Below are positions 46,433-56,952 of a stretch of 64,000 nt of DNA, piece after piece. The stretch is from Nigrospora sphaerica (lineage: Eukaryota > Ascomycota > Sordariomycetes > Amphisphaeriales > Apiosporaceae), in NCBI GenBank assembly GCA_018287875.1, contig JAGVVL010000025.1, positions 868,001 to 932,000 on the forward strand. The letters run 5' to 3'. The notes under the pieces were generated by a model. The model was not told the origin of the DNA and did not search any database. It saw only the letters and a list, made by a program, of their open reading frames with translations. The stretch's first letter is position 1. Each line of letters opens with the position of its first letter. The position numbers and the translations under genes are program-made.

Positions 46433-47385
46433 ATGTCTTCCTCAACCATCGCCAACAACAACAACCCCACGCCCGCTCAGGAAGAATTCCAGAGTTTCCT
46501 GGATAAGAACACAGGCAGTGACAATTCAGGAGTCCACCCGGAAGACAGAGACGACGCCCGCTGTGAGGACAACAGCGACCAAGACGAAGAAGACGAGTAC
46601 CGCAACAAGCAGATCGACGCCGCCATGCGCATCCCCGCCATGAGAGACTCTGTGGAGGGTGGCGACATCAAGCTGCCCCCCGCCAGTTTTGACAATGGCG
46701 CGGCTACTGGCGTTAAGGGAGTCATCGCCGATGCTCGGGCATACGAAGAGGCCCGCAACAACAAGTGGCGCAACAGGGTTCGCGCCGCCCGTCGGTCCGT
46801 CATGGGCTTGGGCGATTTTGTTAGAGCCAAGGACAACCAGAGCGCCGAAAACACCGATGAGGAAGTGGACGAAGACGAGGAGGCGTTTCTGGAGCAGTGG
46901 CGCGATGCGCGGAGGCAGGAGCTTGAGGCCGAGGCCAAGTCGCAATTTCGTGGGCGGAGGACGAGCCCGAGCCTGAGGACGTTTGGCCGCCTCGACACGG
47001 TGGACGCCCTGGGCTACCTGGACGCCATCGAGCGGGTCGGCCGGGACACCGTCGTCGTCGTGTTTGTCTATGACAACGAGGTATGTTGCCTTCCGGAGCC
47101 CCACGTCTACGCACACCGTTGCTGACCATACCACAGTGCCAAGTTTCTGCCATGATTCAACAGGCACTCCGACCACTGGTTTCGCAGTACCCTTATGTCC
47201 ACTTCGTCAAGATCCACTACGAGGATATCGAATTCGACAATGCGGCTGTGCCCACTATCCTGGCCTACCGGAACCAGGGAGACCTCTTCGCCAATCTGAC
47301 GGGCCTGATCGATATGATCCCCGAAGATGAAGACTTTGATACCGACTCGCTGAAGAAGATCCTCGGGAAGCACGGCGTCTTCTGA
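46433..47385 (+). CDS. Phosducin-like protein, BDM-1/PhLP type
   Basis: Phosducin-like cofactor needed in fungi for G-beta-gamma stability and signalling (Cryphonectria BDM-1, Aspergillus PhnA). Exons 46433-47080 and 47137-47385 with a 56-nt intron give 298 residues. Seen: an acidic N-terminal half (NSDQDEEDEYRNKQIDAAMR), a helical region ARAYEEARNNKWRNRVRAAR, EEAFLEQWRDARRQELEAEA, then the thioredoxin-fold domain with FGRLDTVDALGYLDAIERVG, VVVVFVYDNE, CQVSAMIQQALRPL, YPYVHFVKIHYEDIEFDN, VPTILAYRNQGDLFANL and a C-terminal DTDSLKKILGKHGVF. The intron lies just after the beta-strand VVVVFVYDNE, and the junction restores ..YDNECQVS... with no frame change. It likely works with the heterotrimeric G proteins that also serve receptors such as the GPCR at 61.6 kb; that link is inference. 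Confidence 0.93.
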
Positions 47386-50300
47386 GCCCGGCATGCCATG
47401 CCCTCAACTTCCCCCTCGACTCCTTCGGGCAGTTCGGCAAACCTTGCCTTACTACTCGCGCTTCACGATTCACGAGTCCACTTCTCTCTCCCTTACCGAC
47501 GAAGCAGTCTCATCTGCTCACATTTTCCTGATACCCTTTGATTCGAAAAAAGACACGTACTTTCTGCGAATCGACGCGCCTCTTACCCCCCGGGCCCCGC
47601 CTTGCTCAATCACCGCCATCTCGTGGCCACTTTTGCTGCTACGTGTCACAGCTGACACGCTCTTTGGGGGAGGGCATATTGCGCTTTCTGCGACGGCAGT
47701 ATGATGAGGACCCTTCCGTCCCCATACTTAATGGTTTGCATTTGTTACGAAGATGACTATGGGGGTTCTGGTATCAGGCGGTCAGACTCTTTGGATACAG
47801 GTCTCGGATGGCGTTTTGGCGTATGTGCACGGCATTCTGTGCAGTATGGCTTGTTGAAGAGCCCACGAGTTTGGCCAATCCTATAATGTTGGTTGGTTCC
47901 TCGAAAAGTCCGTCGTGGCCGACGTATTGGTTGATGCCTATGATGATGCCGAGGATACGCCGCGGCACGTTACGTGTACGACTACGATCATGGAATGACA
48001 GATCTTACTTCTCGAGTCCGTAATACTAGACTGGATGAATTCGCCAAAAAGAAGATTCTCCCTCCCCCACGTCGACGTGATGCTCGGACCGAACTTAGGC
48101 AGAGTCTATTCCGGAGCACAGGCCGGATCCTGCCCGCCTAACCGGCCGGCCGATCAATCACAACTAAGATCCTCGAGGGCTATCCCGTTGAGAAGTGAAG
48201 TGGTCGCATTTACAAACATGTGTGGCACCTCACCTTCTACGAATCGCCCCCCCCCTTTCTGTCTGGGTCCGGCTGAGGACTCATATTCGCTTACATAGCT
48301 GAAGTAGGATTGGGCGATAAGAGTTACTTAGGTAGGTACTGACTACAGGTACATGAGGTATCAGGGAACATGTAGGTAGGTAGGTACTCGGGTAGAGAGA
48401 TAAGCAGCCACATAGGTCAGCAAGTACTTGAACAAGAAGAGGCACATGAGTAAGAAGTAGCAAGGGTCGGTTTTCGAATAGTTGGGTAGAATTATCCGCG
48501 CAGACCCAGCCCGATCCGAACTCAGGCGCAGACAGCAATGACAACGGGCACCAACCACGTGCACCCGTGATCTGTTGGTAGGGGGCCCCGAGAGCACCCC
48601 ATGCAAACCAAGACGTAAGCTGGGGTTGGCAGGTTTGAGCGAGACTGCCTACTTGACTTAAGTACGTGTTAGGTTTTCGCGGTGCGGCGAAGAAGCCCCG
48701 TACGACCGACATGGGACGGAAATAAAGGCCGCAATGACGGCAATCGGCGCCTGGGGCAACGCACGGGATCCAGGGTAACGTAAGGTATCACGGAGGAGCG
48801 CGCCATGTCGGGCTCCCCAAACGAAGCATCCGAGCCGGTAAATCTTCCAAGTATCCCATCGTCAGCCACATCCCGGCGGCCACTTCGGGCGTGGGCCACC
48901 CCGCAGTTGAGTGAGCATCGGATCAGGATGATGGCGCGTGGTCAACTTTTGTGGTGCGGTTTCTCTCCATTTGCCTGGGCTGCATGGCACCCGCCCAGGG
49001 GCTGGCCTGCTCGAAGGACCCCCCGAGGCTCGCCCCCCTATGTAGTTGTATTAGTATGCCAATAAGAGCGCCGAGAGGCCGAGCCAAGACCCCTCCATGG
49101 CTGATAAGACGATAAGAAGCCGCGCGCCGACGGACTGACGCTTCTGCCGCCCTCCAGATCTATGGTAATGAATGGATCCAGCATGGGAATTGCTAGCGCC
49201 ATGGGCCCCACCCACCGGCCCAGGGGTTGTCGCTGGGAACCTCCACGTCAGATTTCCCCCCTCCTCCACCTCAACATCGGACCAAGCCACGCCGTGACTG
49301 CTGTGTTGAATGCAGCACGCATCTAGGCGATTGGAGCCCGAGGGAAATATACGGACATTATTGCTGTACGCCGTGCATAGATGAGTCGCCTTTGGCGGGT
49401 CTAGGTTTTTGCGCCCGACCGGCCGCTAGATGTGGTGGAGGATTGATAGCGCGGGCGCATCGGCTGGGAGTATTCGCGGGGGGCATGGGAGCACGGACAA
49501 TTGTCCCCACGGATCGGATGTTGGGTAAGAAGGCACACAGTAATTACCTAGGGGCGGTCAAAGTTAAGCGGGAGGAGTCATCCATTACAATGGCGGGAAA
49601 AAGAGAAGGGGTAAAGGGGATGGTGGATGGGTCGGGACCATGCCCCCCCCCAAAGAAGGGCAGTCGCGAAACCCCTCTTTCACGATGGGAGGGTGTCCCG
49701 GAATTCGAATGGGCTGCGAAGAGGAGCGAGGAATAGCGCAGACCACCATGGAGATCGACGGAACCTCTATTAGTAGACGTCCATGAATAGCCCTGCGTAT
49801 CCAATATGGCGGCGTCTATTCCCACTTCCCGTCGTCCCCAGGGCCGGGGCTAACCTGGAATGGGTTGAATGAGCTTGCGCATACCTGCTTCCTTCCTTAC
49901 TTGGGTGCTATACAAAACATAGTTAGCTGGGAAAGTAGGCAAGCAAGTACCCGGCTACGTGCAATTACAGTACAACTAGCAGCTTACGGACAGAAGGTAT
50001 CCACTGGGCCGATTGCCCACTGCGGGGTCCTCCAAGTTGGCTGTACCGAAGGGGCAACCTCGCAGTACCTGGCCGACCTCAACCCCTCCATCATCCCCCG
50101 TTCTTCCTACCGGAGGTGCTGCCTGCTCAGCAGACCTTATGCAGCCAATGTACATAAAGCATACCTGCCATCCTAGGGCAGCTAAGTGATTAGGAAGGTT
50201 GCGAGTCGGCAGGCGGCGGGCGAATACTATCCCTCCGTTCAACTCTCCATCCTAGATCCGTACCTATGGGAGCCCGGGGGATACCTTCGTATGGTCCCCA

Positions 50301-51112
50301 CGTTTGCCATCCCTCTCACCTGAGCCCATCTGCCAGTGTCCAGCCAGGCGGACACCGGAACAGTGCCACCCCAGGTTAGAAAGGGCGCAACCGAACCTTG
50401 ACGGAATATCTGCCACCTGCCTGGACCTCCTTTCGCCGAAACAGCCACCATCGTTGCGCGTGGGCAAGGGTCGACCTCTCTTCCTAATCCTCTCCCTTCT
50501 CTCTTTTTGACTCCATCGATCCTCCATCCACAATCGCCGCTGCGTAAAGGAGTAACAACGCCCACACGCAAAAACACCCGTCACATACGCACGCTCAAGA
50601 CATTCGCCCTCTCCCTGGCCAAGCCCAGAAACGAAGCACACGCCTGCTGCCTGAAAGCTTCCCGGCAGCGAGCGGTAATAAAGCTGTGGCAGCTCGCAGG
50701 ACTTTCGAAGCTGCCCACCTAAGGTCTTGTCGCCTTAGAAAACGAGCTGCGAGGTGTTTCCCAAGGTAGGCGCTACTCTCTTGTTGCATTTCCTTTCCCG
50801 CATCAGCCCGGCGCAGCTTCCATGCCTGCACCATATATCGATTGGCGACCACGGTGTCTGATCTATGTCTTGCACACGTCAACTGCGCTGCCATCCTCAT
50901 CCCCCGCCTCCGTGTGCCGTGCATCATCACCCACACTTACGCCTGTCCCTCACCATAGCCCCGCACTACGGGTTGTCCCTCTCTCCTCGGCGCTCCCGCA
51001 TTCCTCCGTCCTGTCCTCTCCTGCCTCAACGGCCGAGCCGTCCCTCACGGTATAGTACCAGTTCGAGGTATGACGTGACCCAGCGACGTGCCTATCTTTT
51101 CTTCACCGCGTC
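47386..51112. other. Long gene-free stretch
   Basis: 3.7 kb. No frame on either strand shows family motifs or stable codon use. It holds a cluster of TAGGTAGG motifs (48327-48394). The last 600 bp before 51113 are C/T-rich leader-like sequence for the next gene. Confidence 0.5.
48327..48394. repeat. Cluster of TAGGTAGG motifs
   Basis: Several tandem and near-tandem copies of TAGG/TAGGTAC (TAGGTAGGTACTGAC, then GTAGGTAGGTAGGTAC). Same motif, in either orientation, recurs in spacers across the window. Confidence 0.6.
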
Positions 51113-53059
51113 ATGGAAGAGCTGGAACCGTCGGGCCCTCCTGCCGATAGACCAACCGTTGCTCCACAACAACCAGGGTCAACCGCCGATACGACCCCTT
51201 CGCCCGTCCGCCGCAACACCGACTACGGCGATAACGCCTTCTCAACATCAGTGGCCTCCTTCCCAGGCGCCTCTCTCACCACGCCCGCCGCAGAATCGGC
51301 CGAATCGACGTCCCACTCGGTCCCTTCGCTTCGATTTCCACGCCCCCTTGGCAATAGAGAACTGACCAACTGGGTTTCATCCAGTTCTCCCGACATCATG
51401 CGCCACTACGGCCCCCAAGACGAGGCCCCGCTGGACGCCAGCATAGAAGACCTCGGCTTTGAATTCATAGGCACTGATGGCGAAAGTCAGTCCGTGTCGT
51501 TTACCAACTCGGACGAGCACCACATGACGGAGCTGGCGGATGACGTACATAGCATTGCCGACATGACGGACACAACCGGCACCGATGCTGAAACCAACGA
51601 GGTCGAGACGGACTCATCCGATGATGACGGCGAGGGGGACTGGCACGACCACTACGACACCGTCGAACCCTCGACAGTCACTGATAGCCATGCTAGCGAT
51701 ATGGAATATATGGCTGACCGCAGTCTGGAGCATCCGACCGAGATATTCCCCCGAGCTTCAGTGTCCGCCGAGCATCTGGAGCATCACCAAGACGAAGCAG
51801 CCCAAGGCCCGGATGCGGATCAGCACCTCGCAGACACCGAGACCAAGACGTACAAAGGCGAGTCGTCCAGCCCGGCCAAGATGAAGAAGAGATTCGGCTG
51901 GGTCTTCGATCGAAGAGAGTCTCTCAAGCTCTTCCTGCTTGGCGCATCGGTGCAGCTCATCTCCTGCTTCCTTTATTGGGTTTTGGCACCTTACTACCAG
52001 GGCTGCGAGCTCTCTACGGTTCCGGTAGCTGCCGTTTCGTCACTCGGGCCTCCGACCGTCACGGAATCTCTGGTGGCAACCTCAACAGTCGCTTCAATCC
52101 TGGCTTCGACCTCGGCCTCGACCTCCAACGTGAACGCACTGCAGACCACCAACCTGGAAAGCAGCCTACTATTCCCTTTTGTTAAAGAGAAGGCAGCCAC
52201 GACGGAGGCCGAACCCATCGTCATCTTCTGCTCGGCCGAGGTTCACGGCCGCAATGAGATACTGCTCAAGGTGCCGCAGCGGATAAAGTCTGCCTGGCTC
52301 GCCAGACAAGCAATCTTGATCTCGCTCAGCCGGGGTGGCCAGGACATCTCCCCAGGCTCGACCAAGGTCTCTTCGGTGGACCAAGGATTCATTATTGAGG
52401 TTCCCATTAAGGATGCACATGGCATCCTAGACGTGGCCATTGCGACCACCAAGAAGCCCAAAATCAACGAGACATTCCAGGTCAACTTTGGCAACCACTT
52501 TATAGGCGACGCTCTCGACACAGGAAAAGAGTTCATGAGGGAATTTGCGCAGACATTGGTGGCCAACATTGACGACACGGCTGCTTGGGTCGAGGGAGCC
52601 TGTATTCAGGCCTTTGAGACGGTATCCGAACGAATCTCGGCGCAGGTACCTGCCGCGCCCGATTTGGTGCAAAGCATCAAGGAAGTTGTTGCGACTCGCG
52701 CCAACATGGTAGTGAGAGCTAAGGAGGCTCTTGGACAGGAATCGGCCTCTGTTCGCTTCCATCAAGCCGAAGTCGAGCTCAGACGCCAGGCTCTCGACGC
52801 CGGAGACCGGCTTCGACTGGGTGTCTTGCAGGCACAACTGAGCTCCAAGTTGTGGTGGCTCCAGGTGCGCGGCCAGGTTGAAGAGCGGGAGCGATATCTC
52901 GCCGCCGCCGAGCTGTACTACCGGGAGAAAGTCGAGGCCGCTTCTCGTGCCCGCCGATCCCGAGTTGAGGTGATAGAGAAGGACATTACGGCCCAGCGGA
53001 CCCCTGGCTGGCGACAAGCGCGACGCCTTTTTCGGAAAGGCGGTCAAGAGGGTCGTTAG
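51113..53059 (+). CDS. Unknown acidic protein with one transmembrane segment and coiled coil
   Basis: Intronless, 648 residues; not recognised. Residues 1-270 are hydrophilic, rich in Ser, Thr, Asp and Glu (EVETDSSDDDGEGDWHDHYD), probably disordered. One membrane segment follows at about 272-294 (LFLLGASVQLISCFLYWVLA) after a basic stretch (KMKKRFGWVFDRR), which predicts the acidic N-terminus on the cytosolic or nucleoplasmic side. A Ser/Thr-rich linker and a beta-rich region (IVIFCSAEVHGRNEILLKV) come next. The last ~150 residues are helical and rich in Arg/Glu/Ala (QAEVELRRQALDAGDRLRLG, EERERYLAAAELYYREKVEA), likely coiled coil. The layout recalls inner-nuclear-membrane or ER-anchored proteins, but that is guesswork. 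Codon use is like the neighbouring core genes, so it is a real gene. Confidence 0.85.
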   Translation: MEELEPSGPPADRPTVAPQQPGSTADTTPSPVRRNTDYGDNAFSTSVASFPGASLTTPAAESAESTSHSVPSLRFPRPLGNRELTNWVSSSSPDIMRHYGPQDEAPLDASIEDLGFEFIGTDGESQSVSFTNSDEHHMTELADDVHSIADMTDTTGTDAETNEVETDSSDDDGEGDWHDHYDTVEPSTVTDSHASDMEYMADRSLEHPTEIFPRASVSAEHLEHHQDEAAQGPDADQHLADTETKTYKGESSSPAKMKKRFGWVFDRRESLKLFLLGASVQLISCFLYWVLAPYYQGCELSTVPVAAVSSLGPPTVTESLVATSTVASILASTSASTSNVNALQTTNLESSLLFPFVKEKAATTEAEPIVIFCSAEVHGRNEILLKVPQRIKSAWLARQAILISLSRGGQDISPGSTKVSSVDQGFIIEVPIKDAHGILDVAIATTKKPKINETFQVNFGNHFIGDALDTGKEFMREFAQTLVANIDDTAAWVEGACIQAFETVSERISAQVPAAPDLVQSIKEVVATRANMVVRAKEALGQESASVRFHQAEVELRRQALDAGDRLRLGVLQAQLSSKLWWLQVRGQVEERERYLAAAELYYREKVEAASRARRSRVEVIEKDITAQRTPGWRQARRLFRKGGQEGR

Positions 53060-54819
53060 TGTTGGTATATTGCACACCCCAGCCATGTGGTTGCTGGGTG
53101 GAAGAATGGGTTGCGGGCGTTAGGTTTGAGGATTGTTTGCATGAATTGCTGGGTCACTCCTCTCTCGGTTCTCGCCCAGACAGCATGGCGTTTCTCGGAT
53201 CGCTCCTTTCTCTCTTCTTATGCAAAGCCAACTGCGAAGGCGGCAAGAAGCAGAGTTAAGCGGCAAGGCTCGGAAGTAGACATGAATGATAAGGCACATG
53301 GTTATTATGATGGGCTAGGTAATCATGGTCCCCCGACGCTGCGTGATTGTGCGACGGCATGAAAATGAGGCGGCAGGAGGATGCTGCTGCAGCATAGAGG
53401 AAAGGCGGCCGGGACCTTGCATGATAGACAGCTATGACTTCTACCCCATATTCTCTTCTCAGGTACTGGCCGATGAGGGTATTTACTCTTGGTTCACTAG
53501 TCTTGGTTCATGTGTGATATGTAAGTGCTGGTGTTTACTTCATGTCAAGCAAAATGGGAGTGCAGATTCGTAAAGTATGACCCCGCTATGGGGTATTTTG
53601 GTATCCATGATTGCAGTCCAGGCCAGGATTGGGCATGGCGACAAGCATCCCTTACGGTCGTGGTCTATAGTATGGATATGGATGGGTAAGTACCTAAGTA
53701 GATATCTAGCAGCTCTCTGGGCGAATGAGAACAGAGGAACGAAGGTCCACTCTGCTGCCTGGCCGAGCCGGAATTGGATGACCCCAACGAGAGCTTCTGT
53801 TGACCTCAGTAGAAAGGAGGGGGTGATGTTGGACTATTTGCTAAGAGCATCTGGAGGGGGGCTCTTTAGGCAACGGGAGGATTGGACAAGTTGCCATCGT
53901 GTTTCTCCTGTGTTCCGTCCCCATCGTTTGCATCCAAAGGGGGTGATCGGGTGATTGCATTGCACGCCGACCTTGGGTTTCAGGTTTCGGGCCCCAAACA
54001 CAGGCCGCATACGGGCTTCCAGCTTCTTCCTGCTTTGGATTATCCTTCTTCGCGAATACCCCCCCCCCCTCTCGGCAGCAGCCAGACTGCCCGAACAACA
54101 AAGGGATATTCATAAGAAAAAAGATATGCTCCTCCTACCATTGGCATTTGCATAGACGGCAAGCCAGCTGCCCATTCTTTCCCAACCCCCCGAGTATGCG
54201 TCGTTCCTTCATGTCATCATGGGATGGCATGCCGCTTGCAGTGCGGTGCGCCACCCCGCCTTGTCGCGAGTTGAGCGAGTGAGAGAGCGGGAGGACGAGG
54301 GGCAAAAAAGAGGATGGAGGGGAAACAGCAGCGCGGCCTGGGAGCCCGAATCAGCCCAGCGCAGGCGCAGGCGCAGCGAACCCAAGCAGCGCAGAAGTCG
54401 CGCAGCAGGGGCAGCAGCACCCGCCTAATAAATATTGGAACAAAGTACCCCTCGGTTTCCTCGGATGGACGCCGGTGACGTTTAGCAAATAGGATGGGTT
54501 GGCAAAAAGTGGTGGCGGCGGCGGCGGCTTGCTGCTGCTCCTGTTGCTCTTGCTGTTGCTGCTGCACTACGTACAAATCCTACGTACAGCCCAGCCCAGC
54601 CTAAAGCCTAATAGGCAATTTCCAAGTAGTGTCGAGAATCCAAGTGGGGCATATCGCACATCTTCAGGCCGAGCGGGCAACCTGTGATTACAGATTCTTA
54701 TCCATCCGATCGCATCCCAAACAGTTTTCCCTTGCTTGCATCTGTCTTAACCCGCGCCATCCCCCCAGCCAGACAGACATTCTATAACCCGCCCGACCGC
54801 TTTCCAAGCCACCGTCAAG
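53060..54819. other. Intergenic between unknown protein and RanBP1
   Basis: 1.76 kb in tandem orientation. Contains a GGC/GCT microsatellite (54511-54565) and a GCAGGCGCAG repeat near 54362-54380. No gene seen. Confidence 0.5.
54511..54565. repeat. GGC then GCT/GTT trinucleotide microsatellite
   Basis: GGTGGCGGCGGCGGCGGC passes into GCTGCTGCTCCTGTTGCTCT-type units, about 255-310 bp upstream of the RanBP1 start. Very similar in make-up to the repeat at 15524-15566. Confidence 0.8.
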
Positions 54820-55743
54820 ATGAGCTCTACCGACGCCACCGAGCCCAAGGTCGAGGAGACCAAGCCCGCTGAGGGCTCCGTCGCCACCTCGTCCGCCGTC
54901 TTTTCCATGTTCGGCGGCGGCGCGAAGAAGGAGAAGAAGGACGAAGACGAGGACCGCGGTGACAACTCGGGCAGCGCCAAGGCTCAGCGCGAGGCCGCCG
55001 CCGCCGCCAAGGGCGATGACGAGGTATGTTGATGACTCCCCCCTCCTCTCTCTCTCTCCTCTCCCCCATCGGCGTCCCCCGCCCACGCGGGGTCCCCCCC
55101 GACCCCCCTCTACGGATCCTGACCATCACGAACGCAACGCCTGCTAACCCGCCGCACCCGTTCCAGGAGGAAGCGCCCGAGTCCGAGGACGTCCACTTCG
55201 AGCCCGTCGTCAAGCTGACGGAGAAGGTCGAGACCGTCACCAACGAGGAGTCGGAGGAGCAGGTCTTCAAGATGCGCGCCAAGCTCTTCAAGTTCGTTCG
55301 CGAGTCCACCGAGTGGAAGGAGCGTGGCACCGGTGAGGTCCGCCTCCTCAAGCACAAGGAGAACGGCAAGACTCGCCTGGTCATGCGCCGCGACAAGACG
55401 CTCAAGGTCTGCGCCAACCACTACCGTAAGCCCCGCCTCCCTCTCCCCCCTTAATTGCGTCGTTCTGCCCTGCTAATCCGACGCTCGCTTCCCAGTCGTT
55501 CCCGACATGAAGCTCTCGCCCAACGTGGGCAGCGACCGCAGCTGGGTCTATAACGCCGCCGCCGATGTTTCCGAGGGCGAGCCCGAGGCCGTCACCCTGG
55601 CCATCCGCTTCGGCAACGCCGATAACGCCAACCAGTTCAAGGACGCCTTTATGAAGGCCCAGAAGGAGAACGAGGCCCTGTTCGCCGCCAGCGACAAGGC
55701 CGAGGAGAAGAAGGAGGAGGCCCCCAAGGAGGAAGCCGCGTAA
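54820..55743 (+). CDS. YRB1: Ran-specific GTPase-activating protein 1 (RanBP1/Yrb1)
   Basis: Cytosolic Ran-binding protein that releases RanGTP from exported karyopherin complexes for RanGAP hydrolysis. Exons 54820-55023, 55167-55425 and 55496-55743 give 236 residues. Seen: an acidic/basic low-complexity N-terminus with [20 protein letters not shown]; then the Ran[120 protein letters not shown]. The C-terminal tail is rich in Glu/Lys/Ala. Introns of 143 and 70 nt are in phase; the second splits the codon before VPDM. The acidic C-terminal DEDDEL-like contact is replaced by an [11 protein letters not shown] tail, usual in fungi. Confidence 0.96.
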
Positions 55744-56952
55744 AAAGAAATACCCAGCTTATGTCGCAACTCCCCTTTCTCCCCGCGGCCCATCTCACCG
55801 ACGGTTGGGAGGTGTCCGCCTACGTTGTAGCCTTGTATCAAGTACGCCAAACTCGTTGGTATTTTTGGTCTCAGCTACGCCCGACCCTTGTGGACCGGAC
55901 CGTCCGAACCACGGAATCCAGAGACACCCGACGACTGTAACGAAGGCCGTGACAAGACGGACATTGCCAACTGCCATCTTCTCTTTCTGGACTCCCCCCC
56001 GGTCACATCATGGACAAAACCCCCTCCCCACCAAGACGTGCTCGTCTTGTCACATAGCGAGTCGTCGCTGAGATAGAAGAGGGTCGGATTGATATGTAGC
56101 CACACGTCCTACACGCACCACCAACCAACCCCCTCCCTCAGGCAACCCAAGCGAGTCTGCCCCCCCATCCCCCTTCCCAGCACACATCAATACAACTCCT
56201 TCCGAATCCCTCTGCCTCCCCACCACCCCATCGTCGTTTCAGTATCAAGAAGCGCCTAGGGAGGTTATGACGCCCATGCTTTTGTTTCAAGTAGACCAGC
56301 GAGCAAAGTCCCCGTGTAATCCAGGAACTGGCGCCCTTCCTCCATTGGAACAGAACATGATCCATTCCGTGTGTCTAGCGTGCCACGTGTACAAAACCGA
56401 AAAGACTTTTTCATTGTGCCGTCCCGGGACTTCTGTGCCGGGCCGGGGTCGAGTAAGGGGGAGGGATGGAATAGGCCGCCACAAAGGGATGGTCTAGGGT
56501 AGGCTAATCGAGATTAGTTTATGTATGGTGTAGGTAGCCGCGTGCCATGAGGACGCGTAAGAATCAAAGTAGACGGAAGTTGGTACCACGCATGGGTGCA
56601 TTGCGTTGCCAAGGGGCTTGCCCAACGAAAAAACACAAGGCCATACGTAAACGTAGGTGACGTAACGCGAGAATGGCCGGCGAGAAAAGCCCCACGAAGA
56701 CACAATGAGACGCAACCGGGCTATACTACATAATACGCGTACCCGCGATTCCCTGGGAATCCACAAGGCTCGCCTAAAGCACTCCTTTCTCGGGACACGC
56801 CCGGCAGCTTCCTCCCCGTTCTCCGTCCGGCCTTCCAGGGCGATACTGATGAGTCGTGAAGAGGACAAAACGCCTGTTCCCGCCCAGCCCATAAATTATG
56901 CCGTAATCACCATCCCCGTGTTCCTGTCGTCTCTTCCAACAAGGTCGGGGCT
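55744..56952. other. Convergent 3' intergenic region
   Basis: 1.2 kb between stops of RanBP1 and the DUF4211 gene, so it carries both 3' UTRs. No gene seen. Confidence 0.5.
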
